A DNA stretch of 64,000 nucleotides from Glandiceps talaboti (GCF_964340395.1 NC_135562.1:22220218-22284217), one strand, 5' to 3'; positions 37,322 to 50,803 are shown, counted from the stretch's first letter. Translations and numbers: made by a program. The notes: generated from the letters alone by a model not told the origin.

Positions 37322-39364
37322 GTACATGTATCATTGGGAGTCTATTATCGCATCACACTGGCACTTACATATCATGGGATTCTATTATCATATCACACTG
37401 GCACTCACATATCATGGGATTCTATTATCACATCACACTGGCACTCACATATCATGGGGTTCTATTATCACATCACACTGGCACTCACATATGGGATTCT
37501 ATTATCATATCACACTGGCACTCACATATCATGGGGTTCTATTATCACATCACACTGGCACTCACATATCATGGGATTCTATTATCATATCACACTGGCA
37601 CTCACATATCATGGGGTTCTATTATCACATCACACTGGCACTCACATATCATGGGATTCTATTATCACATCACACTGGCACTCACATATGGGATTCTATT
37701 ATCACATCACACTGGCACTCACATATGGGATTCTATTATCACATCACACTGGCACTCACATATCATGGGATTTTATTATCACATCACACTGGCACTAACA
37801 TATCATGGGATTCTATTATCACATCACACTGGCACTCACATATCATGGGATTCTATTATCACATCACACTGGCACTCACATATCATGGGGTTCTATTATC
37901 ACATCACACTGGCACTCACATATGGGATTCTATTATCACATCACACTGGCACTCACATATCATGGGATTTTATTATCACATCACACTGGCACTAACATAT
38001 CATGGGATTCTATTATCACATCACACTGGCACTCACATATCATGGGATTCTATTATCATATCACACTGGCACTCACATATCATGGGGTTCTATTATCACA
38101 TCACACTGGCACTCACATATCATGGGATTCTATTATCACATCACACTGGCACTCACATATCATGGGGTTCTATTATCACATCACACTGGCACTCACATAT
38201 CATGGGATTCTATTATCACATCACACTGGCACTCACATATCATGGGATTCTATTATCACATCACACTGGCACTCACATATCATGGGATTCTATTATCATA
38301 TCACACTGGCACTAACACTACATGGGATTCTATTATCACATCACACTGGCACTAACACTACATGGGATTCTATTATCACATCACACTGGCACTAACACTA
38401 CATGGGGTTCTATTATCACATCACACTGGCACTCACATATCATGGGATTCTATTATCATATCACACTGGCACTCACATATCATGGGGTTCTATTATCATA
38501 TCACACTGGCACTCACATATCATGGGGTTCTATTATCATATCACACTGGCACTCACATATCATGGGATTCTATTATCACATCACACTGGCACTAACACTA
38601 CATGGGGTTCTATTATCACATCACACTGGCACTCACATATCATGGGATTCTATTATCATATCACACTGGCACTCACATATCATGGGGTTCTATTATCATA
38701 TCACACTGGCACTCACATATCATGGGGTTCTATTATCATATCACACTGGCACTCACATATCATGGGATTCTATTATCATATCACACTGGCACTCACATAT
38801 CATGGGGTTCTATTATCACATCACACTGGCACTAACATATCATGGGATTCTATTATCATATCACACTGGCACTCACATATCATGGGATTCTATTATCACA
38901 TCACACTGGCACTAACACTACATGGGGTTCTATTATCACATCACACTGGCACTCACATATCATGGGATTCTATTATCATATCACACTGGCACTAACACTA
39001 CATGGGATTCTATTATCACATCACACTGGCACTAACACTACATGGGATTCTATTATCACATCACACTGGCACTAACACTACATGGGGTTCTATTATCACA
39101 TCACACTGGCACTCACATATCATGGGATTCTATTATCATATCACACTGGCACTCACATATCATGGGGTTCTATTATCATATCACACTGGCACTCACATAT
39201 CATGGGGTTCTATTATCATATCACACTGGCACTCACATATCATGGGATTCTATTATCATATCACACTGGCACTAACACTACATGGGGTTCTATTATCACA
39301 TGACACTGGCACTAACACTACATGGGGTTCTATGATCACATGACACTGGCACTAACACTACATG
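37322..39364 (+). repeat. 40-bp minisatellite (about 51 copies), RGS22 intron 4
   Basis: Unit TCATGGGATTCTATTATCAC, ATCACACTGGCACTCACATA, with variants GGGGTTC, ATCATATCAC and ACTAACACTACATGG, and some 36-bp units. It ends about 33 bases before the donor of RGS22 exon 4. Forty is not a multiple of 3, so frames in all three phases run through it; none is a real gene. Confidence 0.97.
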
Positions 39365-39396
39365 GAGATTTAGTATGAATGATATCCTGGGTTTAC

Positions 39397-39636
39397 CTGT
39401 ACTGTAAAGCTTGTCTTAATTTCACTTGTTTCTTGGACTGGTTTCTCAAATGCATGGATATCAAAGACTGGCATCTTTTTAGCTGATGCAATTGTAGATG
39501 CAGCTTTGTAGATAGGACTTGGTTTCTTTTGTTGTTGGAGCAATGTACGTATTTTAGATGTGATTTCCTTCTTGGCTTCACTCACTACCTCAAAACCACC
39601 TCTTTCTTTATTAAAAGCCAGAGGTTCTGGGAATGT
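39397..39636 (-). CDS. RGS22: RGS22 coding exon 4
   Basis: 240 bases, phase 0 at both ends, between the acceptor CCCTCTTACAG and the donor CAG|GTAAAC. Encodes 80 residues starting TFPEPLAFN and including GGFEVV, LLQQQKKPSPIY and TSFTVQ. It aligns in order with the TFSEAIRFN, VFEV and NPIYDVV segments of human RGS22. A 40-bp minisatellite begins about 30 bases past its donor. Confidence 0.92.
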
Positions 39637-40081
39637 CTGTAAGAGGGTAAAAGTTTTTATATTATCTTTATAACATTTACATTTGTTTGTTTTCCATTTG
39701 AAAGGCAGAGTAGAATAATTAAACCAAATTTACAATAAAGGAAAGAGTGACAAGACTGTTTTCAATGAAAGAAACAAAAATTCAACCATTTACAAATGTA
39801 CCGGTCTGTTCATTTATTAGGGTAATTTCTGATTTTGTACAACACTATAGCACATGCACATGTATTCTTTTCATAAATTAGTCATGAACTTTCGCTTTTT
39901 AGTCTCAATGAATTTTAAAATACAGATGTCTTCATAGAAGAAAGCAAATGAAATTATGAATAGTAATAAAATTACTAAAGACAAGCCAGAGAAGACAGAG
40001 CACCCCCCCCCCACACACACACTGCTTTGTTGTACATGTGTATGGTAAAGTCATTGTGTAATTTTGATATCATTTGTTGTT

Positions 40082-41570
40082 TCTTACTCTGCTCACTAAC
40101 ATACCGGTAGTTTTTTACTTTACTCACTAACATAGATTTTTACTTTACTCACTAACATAGTTTTTTACTTTACTCACTAACATAGTTTTTTACTTTACTC
40201 ACTAACATAGTTTTTTACTTTACTCACTAACATAGTTTTTTACTTTACTCACTAACATAGTTTTTTACTTTACTCATTAACATAGTTTTTTACTTTACTC
40301 ACTAACATAGTTTTTTACTTTACTCACTAACATAGTTTTTTACTTTACTCATTAACATAGTTTTTTACTTTACTCATTAACATAGTTTTTTACTTTACTC
40401 ACTAATATAGTTTTTTACTTTACTCACTAATATAGTTTTTTACTTTACTCATTAACATAGTTTTTTACTTTACTCACTAACATAGTTTCTTACTTTACTC
40501 ATTAACATAGTTTCTTACTCTGCTCACTAACATACCGGTAGTTTTTTACTTTACTCACTAACATAGATTTTTACTTTACTCACTAACATAGTTTCTTACT
40601 TTACTCACTAACATAGTTTCTTACTTTACTCACTAACATAGATTTTTACTTTACTCACTAACATAGTTTTTTACTTTACTCACTAACATAGTTTTTTACT
40701 TTACTCACTAACATAGATTTTTACTTTACTCATTAACATAGTTTCTTACTTTACTCACTAACATAGTTTCTTACTTTACTCACTAACATAGATTTTTACT
40801 TTACTCACTAACATAGTTTCTTACTTTACTCACTAACATAGTTTCTTACTTTACTCACTAACATAGTTTTTTACTTTACTCACTAACATAGTTTCTTACT
40901 TTACTCACTAACATAGATTTTTACTTTACTCACTAACATAGTTTCTTACTTTACTCATTAACATAGTTTCTTACTTTACTCACTAACATAGTTTCTTACT
41001 TTACTCACTAACATAGATTTTTACTTTACTCACTAACATAGTTTCTTACTTTACTCACTAACATAGATTTTTACTTTACTCATTAACATAGTTTCTTACT
41101 TTACTCACTAACATAGTTTTTTACTTTACTCACTAACATAGTTTTTTACTTTACTCACTAACAGATTTTTACTTTACTCACTAACATAGTTTCTTACTTT
41201 ACTCATTAACATAGTTTTTTACTTTACTCACTAACATAGTTTCTTACTTTACTCACTAACATAGTTTCTTACTTTACTCACTAACATAGATTTTTACTTT
41301 ACTCACTAACATAGTTTTTTACTTTTAATACTCACTAACATAGTTTCTTACTTTACTCACTAACATAGTTTCTTACTCTACTCATTAACATAGTTTCTTA
41401 CTCTACTCATTAACATAGTTTCTTACTCTGCTCACTAACATACCGGTAGTTTTTTACTTTACTCACTAACATAGTTTTTTACTTTACTCACTAACATAGT
41501 TTCTTACTTTACTCACTAACATAGTTTCTTACTTTACTCACTAACATAGTTTCTTACTCTGCTCACTTGT
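40082..41570 (+). repeat. 25-bp minisatellite (about 59 copies), RGS22 intron 3
   Basis: Unit TAGTTTTTTACTTTACTCAC followed by TAACA, with TTTCTTAC and GATTTTTAC variants. A marked variant, CTGCTCACTAACATACCGGT, occurs three times (near 40090, 40510 and 41430), suggesting segment duplications inside the array. Confidence 0.96.
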
Positions 41571-41783
41571 ATAAAGTTTCTCAATTCATGCCTGTTTGTC
41601 TTACGCTATCCACTACTGATAAGACTTCAGCAGTAAGGAGTTGGTCATCACTTGCTGCCGAAATCAAACATTTCTCAAGATAAACACTGGCAGAGGTGTG
41701 CTAATCCCTCACATGTTAATCACTGTACTTGTATAAGGGGTATAAGTTTACCTGTATCAATCTTATCTACATTGTATACTTAC

Positions 41784-41846
41784 AGGAAGAGATAAGAAGA
41801 AGTTGAAGTACTCCACAAACAGGTCATCAGTGGCTAAAAAATCCTC
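41784..41846 (-). CDS. RGS22: RGS22 coding exon 3
   Basis: Sixty-three bases between the acceptor TTATTTTGCAG and the donor CCT|GTAAGT. Encodes 21 residues including LATDDLFVEYFNFFLSLP, nearly identical to LATDDFLVDYFNEFLSLP of human RGS22. Phase 0 at both ends. Confidence 0.93.
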
Positions 41847-42242
41847 CTGCAAAATAAAAATGTACAAGTCATATAAATTAATAAATAATGCAGTTGTACT
41901 TTAGAAGGCCAATATCTGTGTTATCAAGAAACAAACTTGTTGATACATTGTATCATTTCTTGTACATGCACTCACATTAGAAATACGGAACAGTTACAAT
42001 ATGTTAACAACAAAGATAGAAGTTACATTACATTGTAACTGGGAATACCACTGATGCCAGGAAATAGACACATTTTCATAAATTATTGGTTCTGGAGAGT
42101 CAATTTATGATTTTATCATTCAGTGTTCACCTACAATTATTTAATTGTTATTTTAGAGGAACATCAAGTTGATCCTGTGCGTTGACTGGGTATCTTTACT
42201 ATGGACTATTGCATCATGGGAGTCAGCAAAAATAATGTATTC

Positions 42243-42476
42243 AGCAGTTGTAGTCAGACCAACTGTCATGTAGTCAGACTCACTGTCATGTAGTCAGACT
42301 CACTGTCATGCAGTCAGATTCATTGTCATGTAGTCAGACCAACTGTCATTTAGTCAGATTCACTGTCATGTAGTCAGACCAACTGTTATGTACATGTAGT
42401 CAGACTAACTGTCATGTATTCAGACCAACTGTCATGTAGTCAGACTCACTGTCATGTAGTCAGACCAACTGTCATG
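42243..42476 (+). repeat. 20-bp tandem repeat (about 11 copies), RGS22 intron 2
   Basis: Unit ACTGTCATGTAGTCAGACCA with C/T changes, seen directly. Confidence 0.93.
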
Positions 42477-42718
42477 TGATAACATATTCAAAATGTACAT
42501 ATTCTGTACATATACATGTAATGTTGGTGCAAGGCCAGATATTGAATAATTAATTCTTCTGTTTTGAGAAGATTTTAAGCAATAAATTCTAAGATAGAAC
42601 AGGATCATATCATTACATGTACATGTACACTAGTAAAGATGATGACCTAGTAAGTGTAAGTGTCAGCAGTTTTTATATATTACCATGTACTAACAACTTA
42701 CAATCTTTCCATTTCTAG

Positions 42719-42889
42719 ATGTCTTACTTTCATACACAAAAAATAGATATCTCACAAAGTGTCAAAAGTGATCCATTAGCTCTCAGTTATGGGCTGCCAC
42801 AAGGATCAGTACTTGGCCCTCTTTTAATTTTGTTTACAATTTACATCATACCACTGATGTGTCAAGTGTATAGAGAAGTGTTGAAATAG
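42719..42889 (+). pseudogene. reverse-transcriptase fragment (LINE relic), antisense in RGS22 intron 2
   Basis: A 56-residue frame containing SDPLALSYGLPQGSVLGPLL, the conserved palm motif of LINE reverse transcriptases (GxPQGSVLGPLLF). It stops about 20 residues later and has no YADD motif in reach. A short decayed fragment, not a functional gene. Confidence 0.85.
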
Positions 42890-45800
42890 CAATAATCAGA
42901 TATTGTACATGTTAATTAGAGGGCCCTTTTTAACCTTACAATGATACAGATACATAATATAGGTATGTTTTAACCATTCCTCTTCCAAGGCAATTACATG
43001 TACACCTTGTAACTTGTACTCTGTCAAAAAACTTAATTATAAAGTCTGGCAGTGCTTATTCCATTTTTAATAGTCTCAACGACTGTATTTATTTAAAGCT
43101 GTAGTAACTGTTAAACCATGGTATTTTAAGACAACAATGTAGACATACACTATAGTACATGTAGGCGTGACAACAACTACAATGTACATGTAGGCGTGAC
43201 AACAACTAGGCTGACATATTTCAGAGTTAAATGATCATGTCCATCTTGACAAACTTTGATCAAATTTGCATATGACTAATGAGATCACCTTTGTCAATCT
43301 ATTGAGTATTGTGCAAATATCAATTGTCATGTACATGCAGAAACTGAAATATGTCATGTGTTACAAGCACTATCAACAGGTAAATTGTTTTGGAAAGCAT
43401 CATATCACCATGGATACAGCAGCTAGGAGTAGTTGCTAGACAGCCACTAGAGCAACTGCTGAATGTATTTGTTAATAAGCATAGCTACATATAAACACTT
43501 CATCACCAGGTTTCACAATAGCAGTATCACCCTGCATACATGTACATGTATCTTTAATTACCCCCACCCCACACAGACAGGGCTTTAAGAATGACTCATG
43601 CTCATCTGTCTGCCTTTGGCCAGCCAAATCTTTGACATCCAGGGCTGTATTTCAACCATACAAATATCAAACACTGTGCATGTTAATTTTGTGACCTTAA
43701 CCTTTATGACAAAATGGCAACGATATGTATATGTGATGAAAATACACATTTTGCCTCTTATATGTATCTCCAAAACTCTGATTCAAGTGTCTACTCCACA
43801 TTATCAAAACAATGTAATACATGTAGGACCTTGACCTTTGAGGTTTTGACCAACAATTTCAAAATACAGATAAATCCAAGAACATATATTGTGTCTTGTA
43901 ATCCATCAATCACACTTGTTCAAATACAGGTATACTGTACTAAGTCCCCCAACTGTGTGTCTAGTAATCAATGCTAATCATGAAGTCAATATTAATTGTA
44001 CTAACCGATACCTTCACCATGCCTTTATAGTAGTTTTGATGCAGGACATTTACTATTGACATTTTCTCCAATGTCATGCACAAAGTACAATGTACATGGC
44101 TTTACAAAAATTTAATATGGAAAATAATGAATAGCAAATACTGAGTGGGTATAGGTAGTCTTCTTTGTTGACACTTAAAAGGGTCATCAGTCCATGAATA
44201 CTTTTACTCCCATTTACAAAAATGTACATATAATATATATTAATAAAAATTATTTGTATAATCCATAATAGTGGTAGTACCAAGACTGTACATTTTCTAC
44301 TTATAATTATGACAATGTCATAAATTCTAAAATTTCTTTGCTAACTTACATGTATATAGAGATTGTTATGCTATACACCTATATATGTGTTGTCATGACG
44401 ACGCTCAAGCAGAAATGAAATTATATTCTGATACATTGTTATCATTGGCAACCTGCTGATGACAAAATGTCTGACAATGTTATTCTGTTGATTCATATGC
44501 AGTACGTCATGATGATAAAATTCAAACAACTATATATTTAACATTTCTGGTTGTGTTCATCTATTTCTTGTCAAACAACTTGACTAATTTGAAAGACTTC
44601 CATGTTTTCCTGGCCATTTTCTGTAGCTACCAAATGTGTATACATGTAATGTTATGTAAACACAGTCACATTCATGAACTGATTTTGATCAAGACAGCAA
44701 AGTGTATGTCTATTGTCTTGTACCAAGTGTGAAATACTAATGTCCAGTCCCTAGGTCAGGTCAGGTACATTGTGTACGGGTACAGGGTCAGGTCAGGTAT
44801 GAATATTATTTGTGGACTCACGTTTGGCTCCAAAGATGTGAAATCCATCATATACATGTACATATATGTTTGTTGTAGATGCTTGATCAGTTGTCATCAT
44901 GTTATCTTTCTTGAGCAATTCGCCATCAGTTATGTTTTCTTTCAAAATTGCCATGCAATTCATGTTTCCTGTTCTAGGAATCATTTTTTGACATTGATTT
45001 CATATTCACTCTGCGTGCTAACATTTGCCAAATTTGCAAACGCGAATTCATTTTCAATTTGATGAAAATATTTTATGCTTTGTTCGCCACAGTGGCAAAC
45101 AGAAATTCTCGCTCGATCTTGACAGTAAAATAATCGTTCACACCATATTATTATACTCGCCATCATGAGGGGTTTTAGCAGGGTGTGGCACCCTGGTATC
45201 GACGGCCAGTACCCTGATTTAATGATTTGCGCCCTGCTTCAAATGTTGTCACACCCTTTGTGCCATGTGCAATAAACTATGTGTTTCCCCTCCACTGTCT
45301 ACAGTCACTTGCATAACAAAAGTGATGCTATAGACTTTCGACTTGTATTCTTCAACGGCATCAAAAAAGTATAACAGACTCATATACTTTTTGATAGAGT
45401 AGGGATGCTGTCTCCAATCATTGGGTTTTTGTTCAAATTTACTCTGAAAACACTTTTAGGTTAATAGGTGGCCATCATGGAATTCGACCATTGTGACTGC
45501 ATCCAAATTCCAACATGGCGGGTACATGTAATGACATCATAAATTCTCGTGAGTTTTTGAAGTCGTCCATAGTAAAATATAGTACATGTAAGTCTCACAT
45601 ATCATGAGATTTTGGCCAGATGTGACACCATGTAGGTATATGGTGTACGCAAACTTTTTAATGTTTTTTTTAAAGTCTACTTGTCTCTGGACACTAATAG
45701 TTTGAAATAATTGTAGCTTCCCTGAGAAAACTATTCATTTTTAAAAAAATCATTTGAACTAATTTAAACTTTCAAAGTTTCCTGACAAAACTAGCCACAA

Positions 45801-47329
45801 TTGGTGTGGAGAACACTGATAGTGATCTGATCACATGTATCAATGTCAAAGTATAAATAGTTACCACAAACATATATGCACTGTTGTAAAAGTTTTATTT
45901 ACAGGGAGTTGTTGCAATAAACAAAACATTGAACATACCTTTGTTGTACATGTAGTAGTAATTATCAAAATTTTGAATGCTCATGGCAAAGAATGAATTT
46001 GTAAACTTGTGAAATAATTATTATTATTAATATTATTAAACAAAATTTTGGCTAATCAGTTTTCAATTTGGCTAATTGATATTGGGTAACAGTAGCCAAA
46101 ATGGCTAATGGTTTTCAAAAACTTCCGCTAACACTGTCTTGTACATCTGCGTGCATTCAAGAGCAAAAAACGTTTTGCCAATGTTTGGCCTGATCACATG
46201 GAACAACTACAGGCACTTTTAAAATGCTGCACGTAAAAAAAAAAGATGGCAGGTGCTCATATTGGCAAATCACTGCATTTCATGCCGTTTCCAGTTTCAG
46301 TATTCATTTATAACACAGGATGGTTTGCACAACTAAAATATACAATTGCAATATGTTTAGGACAAGAATGTACGAATTTGGTTTGGCTATTAAAATGAAG
46401 TGACAATTGCTCGTTCAAGAACAGAACGTCTTGGGATATTAGTCAAAGGGTGACATATCCGTTGACCGTAGCCATACTGTCTTGTTAAACTTTGTTTGAA
46501 GCAGATGATTGATGATTGCAGTGAAAACTGCTGAATGAGATGAATGTTTTTGACACATACTAATACAAATGTACATGTAGCTATTCACTGAATATCTTTT
46601 TCTCAATCTGAGCTTATTCTCTAACTCAAGACTGTTGGTAGCTCTACAATTTTCCTACTTATATCTTTTTTTGTTGATGCATGATTTTGACATGTCATGG
46701 ATATTAAATTCAGCATGATTTCCAAATCCCTGGCTTTACATTTGTAGATCAAACCTCTGGCATGGAAGGCATGTACAATATATTAAACAGTATATATGCT
46801 GATCTAACAATAATTTCAAATTGTATTAGTTAAAGTCACCATGTATATGTACTTATCCCCATGAATATTCAAATTGGGGAAACTATATACATAACAGATT
46901 TGCTTAATAAATATGCTGCAAGCAATATTTGGTCTTGTATTTGCAATTTTAACTCTAACCTAAATATAATGCAGGACAGCTACCTACATATAAAGAGTTT
47001 TATATTGTCTTGGCTTACATAATAATAGAAGAAATAGAAGTGATAAAAATAAACTTACGATATTTGAACTAGAAAGTTATCTTGCTAAAATTGAGAATCC
47101 TAATTGCCACTGATTACTTACATAGTTGAGAGTTTCTGAGTTTCATTTACAAATAGAGATGGTTAAGAAGGTTTATGCAAAATTCCTGCTAATAAAAGGT
47201 TTTTCAAGTGTTGTCCTATAGTTGTATTTCATTCTCTTATTCCTAATGTGGGATACAGTGCTGGGTTTCAGGTAGTATTTTAATTTGTTTACCATCATCT
47301 CAGTAACCAGGTCAAAGGTCATGTTTACT

Positions 47330-47483
47330 ATCATGTTTTTACATTGCATTGATCATAGTGGTGTGATCGCTACAATTTATATCATGTTTTTACATTGCAT
47401 TGATCATAGTGGTGTGATCGCTACAATTTATATCATGTTTTTACATTGCATTTGATCATAGTGGTGTGATCGCTACAATTTAT
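47330..47483 (+). repeat. 51-bp tandem repeat, three copies, RGS22 intron 2
   Basis: Three near-perfect copies starting ATCATGTTTTTACATTGCAT and containing GATCATAGTGGTGTGATCGC. Confidence 0.95.
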
Positions 47484-47984
47484 ATCATGGTTTACATCAT
47501 ACATGTACATGAACTTGTGATGTCGCACTTGTGAACATTCATTTGGGGGGAGAGGTTTTCCTAAATGAATGGTGTTCATGTATTGAGCTTGTGCAACATT
47601 GTGCAACCGTCCCCTACATGTACCTTGCTTTCCATATAAGTATGTTGTAAGTAAAAAATCAATGTAATAATAATTTCAAGTTTTTGTGTAGAACAAACAC
47701 CTTATTTTGAGAACAGATACAGATGCCATCAACTTAACAGTCACTTGTGGACAAAGATTCAATTCAACTTCAAGGAAGGTCCTACTTGTACATGTATGTA
47801 CAATTATTAGAGTGATGGTGACTGGTGAAGATACTTTTTGATAACGCTTTGTACTGGGACAACCGATCCTTGAATTGAATATCTTTGTCAACAACGACTG
47901 TGATTTAAACCATGATGAATCATGAAGGTAGAAAAACACATGTTATTTCTACCTCCATAGAAGTATAATAAAAGGAGAACTTAC

Positions 47985-48013
47985 CAAGTCGTCCACTGTA
48001 ACTCTTGGAGGCT
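47985..48013 (-). CDS. RGS22: RGS22 coding exon 2 (29-nt exon)
   Basis: A very short exon after the acceptor TTTGTTGTAG and before the donor TTG|GTAAGT. It encodes (E)PPRVTVDDL, matching the EPPTITEEEF stretch of human RGS22. Phase 1 at its 5' end and phase 0 at its 3' end fit both neighbours. Confidence 0.87.
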
Positions 48014-48229
48014 CTACAACAAATAAAACAAACATAGACTGATAAATCCAGTCAAACGAAAATATATACAAGTTGTAGGTTTTAATTCCTCTAGTTCTTA
48101 TGAATGCTTATTCGAGATTTCTATCAGCATTGTACGTCATCTTAAATGTTATGTTAAACTAAGTATTTAGTGCCAAGTAAAATACAATGTCTAGATTTGT
48201 CTCATGTATATAAATACATATATATATAT

Positions 48230-48484
48230 GACTTAATTCAAAGGAATACATGTAAGGATGTAATAAGTCGTTACTCAGAGTTCCACACTTTGAGCGATCT
48301 TCAGACAACTAAATTGGGATTGTTAATGTCGGTACATACATGTACATTTAATGATTGTATGTATATATTTGTATACACATTTGTATATAGAATCCCAATT
48401 TAGTTGTCCGAAGATCGCTCAAAGAGTGAAACTCTGAGTAATGACTTATTTAGTTATTACATCCTTATTCTTTTGAATTAAGTC
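48230..48484. mobile_element. foldback element (255 bp) in RGS22 intron 1
   Basis: Inverted arms of about 92 bases (48230-48321 and 48390-48484), starting GACTTAATTCAAA and ending TTTGAATTAAGTC, separated by a 68-base AT-rich centre. The arms carry CGAAGATCGCTCAAAG/GTGAAACTCTGAGTAA. Some mismatches and one short insertion. Confidence 0.85.
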
Positions 48485-48600
48485 TATAATGCTCTGCTAC
48501 TAATATTTGCATCGAGCACTGTTGTCTCCAGTGAGACACTTATATTCATATCGAAGATCGCATTCAAGCGTGAAACTCTGAGTAACGGCTCCGTACCATA
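48394..48600 (+). repeat. dispersed repeat family, copy 1
   Basis: From GAAGATCGCTC and GTGAAACTCTGAGTAA through TCTATAATGCTCTGCTACTA to CCAGTGAGACACTTATATTC. A second copy lies at 57112-57243. The right arm of the foldback element belongs to the same family. Confidence 0.8.
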
Positions 48601-48695
48601 ACTTGTGTATTTTGTGTAATACAGCTCTATTTCTCAGTATTGAGCTCTTTTCCTTCAGTTTCTGACTTACCTCTTACGAGTCTTACACTGAATTA

Positions 48696-48870
<175 letters not shown>

Positions 48871-48903
48871 CAGTATTAAATAGTCAAGCATTTCATTGTT
48901 TAC

Positions 48904-48985
48904 CTACATCATGTACATAGTCACCGTAGTACACCTTAGCCATATCATACTGCATGACTATGGGATAGATAGATCGATCACTTCG
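48904..48985 (-). CDS. possible alternative first coding exon of RGS22
   Basis: An 82-base segment in intron 1 with a good acceptor (TTATGTTTACAG) and donor (GTAG|GTAAAC). It contains ATG at 48955 and encodes [17 protein letters not shown] plus one base. That phase fits exon 2, giving ...DV-EPPRV. Spliced after exon 1 it would hit a TGA at its third codon, so it can only be an alternative start exon fed by a different 5' exon, or an untranslated one. The segment upstream of the ATG is also open. No homology recognised; coding use is inference. Confidence 0.35.
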
Positions 48986-49069
48986 CTGTAAACATAATGT
49001 CATAAATTATTATGTTACCACTGAGATATTTGGTGTGTGTCACTGGGAATGACTGAGAGGCTGACTTAC

Positions 49070-49094
49070 CGACTGATAGCCGTTTTGCTGGCAT
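49070..49094 (-). CDS. RGS22: RGS22 coding exon 1 (start codon)
   Basis: Encodes MPAKRLSV and the first base of the next codon, then the donor G|GTAAGT. The start resembles the MPEKRL start of human RGS22. An in-frame TGA lies 33 bases upstream of the ATG, so this start is favoured. The single leftover G joins the AG that opens exon 2 to give GAG (Glu), restoring the EPP motif. Confidence 0.88.
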
Positions 49095-49400
49095 GGCTGT
49101 GAGAAGGTTATATGTTAATTCCAGTCAATTTACCGTTCCAGGCTGGCAGGTCTCTGTATGTAGCCAACTAGCTGCGACTCCACTGCACGACAGCCACCGT
49201 TTTCGTTTCTGAACATAAATGGCGTCCCTTTCCGTCCGCTATAACTCTGTTGATTGTTCTGAAACAGTCAATTCCCGGACAGCCAGGAGTAGCCTATATT
49301 CATTTAATCCCAAAAGTCGGTGACAATTACGCGTTTTACGTTTTCTCCATTCGTTTACGACACCACGGTCCGCTGTCCTAGCAGTATGCGTTGGACTCGG
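49095..49400 (-). promoter_or_regulatory. RGS22 5' UTR and probable promoter region
   Basis: Sequence immediately upstream of the RGS22 start codon. It is free of tandem repeats and has more CpG than the flanking DNA. I see no TATA box or cilia-type X-box I would defend. Placement rests only on its position upstream of exon 1; the transcription start is unknown. Confidence 0.4.
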
Positions 49401-50697
49401 CTAGCGGTCTCTTGGTAATTTGCATATCTTTACCTTGGGTCATGCGGACTTTGAAAAATTGATTATGCAGTCAAACAAATAATCGCCATAGCTACTGGCT
49501 GGCCTTTTTCAGATTCACATTCGTATAAGCATTCGTATTCTACTGTGGTCGTTGAGTTAAATATACATGTAAAATTAAACCTGAAAAAACTTCGAACACC
49601 TTAAATTCACTTCTTCTCTTCAATTTGACAACACATTAAACGGGCTTTGAAGTTCAATTTGTATCTTTCTATTTTTATTTTAAAATTCGTTTATTATTTG
49701 TTAATCGTCCCGTGTGATTCGCTCACCGTGTTAACTCGATTTTTTTACGTAATATGAAGACTAGGCGAATTTTGTATGATACAGTTTAGGCAGCGAGCAA
49801 CACAGGGACACGCATTTTTGCTAAGATTGTTGAAAACATCACACGAATCCTGCTACTATGAATGTATAAATATACACCCTTTGAAGTGTTCTTTCCAACC
49901 AATGGGGAAAATATATTCTAGTCAGATCATTGTTATATTTGGCCCGTAGACAAGGAAAACAACTAAGGAATACTACACGCCCCTATGGCGGGTAATTCCG
50001 GCCCTGAGGGGCTGCGGGGTGGGGGGGGGAGGAGGTTACCGTATAATTGCACACATAGGCCTATATATAGGTTCATGTCTATAAAGGTACAAGCACGGAT
50101 AATGAGAAACTCATAAGTCAAAAATACATTAGTTGAAATAAGCAAATTTATTCAACATGGATTCAAAATTCGAGAATATCATTTGAACAAAACTATACAG
50201 CTATGTATACTATGTATATGTACCAACTGTCACGTGATATACACCAACTGTCACGTGATATACACTCGACAAATACATTTACTACTTTTCAGGCCCTCTG
50301 ATTACATCTAGCCTCAGAGGCTCCGACATCACTATCTGTATAACCAATATGCTGTGTTGATTTTCACATTGTGAAATTACTCCTTTTTTGTGTGTGGTCA
50401 ATACAAGTATTTTTCTTTATACTGTTATGTATTGTATGATATCTGGAAATATATATAAGGTTACAATAAAGTTTATTATTAATATTATTATTTATTATTA
50501 TTATTATTATTTATTTATCATAGCAATCTGTGTAGCCGGGGGGGGGGCTATGAAAATTCAATTCAGAGAGCATGAATTTTTTTGATAGAGCAAAGGGTGG
50601 GGGGGGGGCTAGTCTAGTTCCTATACAGTATCGTTATGATTTATAGCTTCACTGACAGTGGTGTGGTTATAACCACAGTCTGATCATCCAGACTAGG

Positions 50698-50803
50698 AGG
50701 CCTGGACCAAAATATTTTCTCCGCAAAAATACGTAAAAAAAAGTTTAGGTTAAAGATAGGTGGGGTCGGGTAACCGGAACCAAACAATAATTTTTTTAGG
50801 CGT
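50698..50803 (-). mobile_element. AGGCCT inverted-repeat element, partial copy C
   Basis: Short copy with AGGCCT at the left and GGTGGGGTCGGGTAACCGGA, ACCAAACAATAATTTTTTTAGG at the right, as in copies at 53831 and 55429. Confidence 0.65.

Larger units (their letters stand above)
41847..47984 (-). other. RGS22 intron 2 (6.1 kb), no further exon seen
   Basis: Checked for extra exons; the flanking exons join in frame without one. Contents are a 20-bp repeat block, a reverse-transcriptase relic, small duplications (for example near 43140-43210) and a three-copy 51-bp repeat. The rest is AT-rich sequence with scattered TACATGTA words. Confidence 0.6.

Noticed and set aside
37226-39343. Overlapping frames with ITLALTYHG-type repeats
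   Set aside because: 40-bp array in RGS22 intron 4 open in all frames.
44772-45062. 96-residue plus-strand frame in RGS22 intron 2
   Set aside because: No homology, no splice context, antisense in an intron; consistent with chance.
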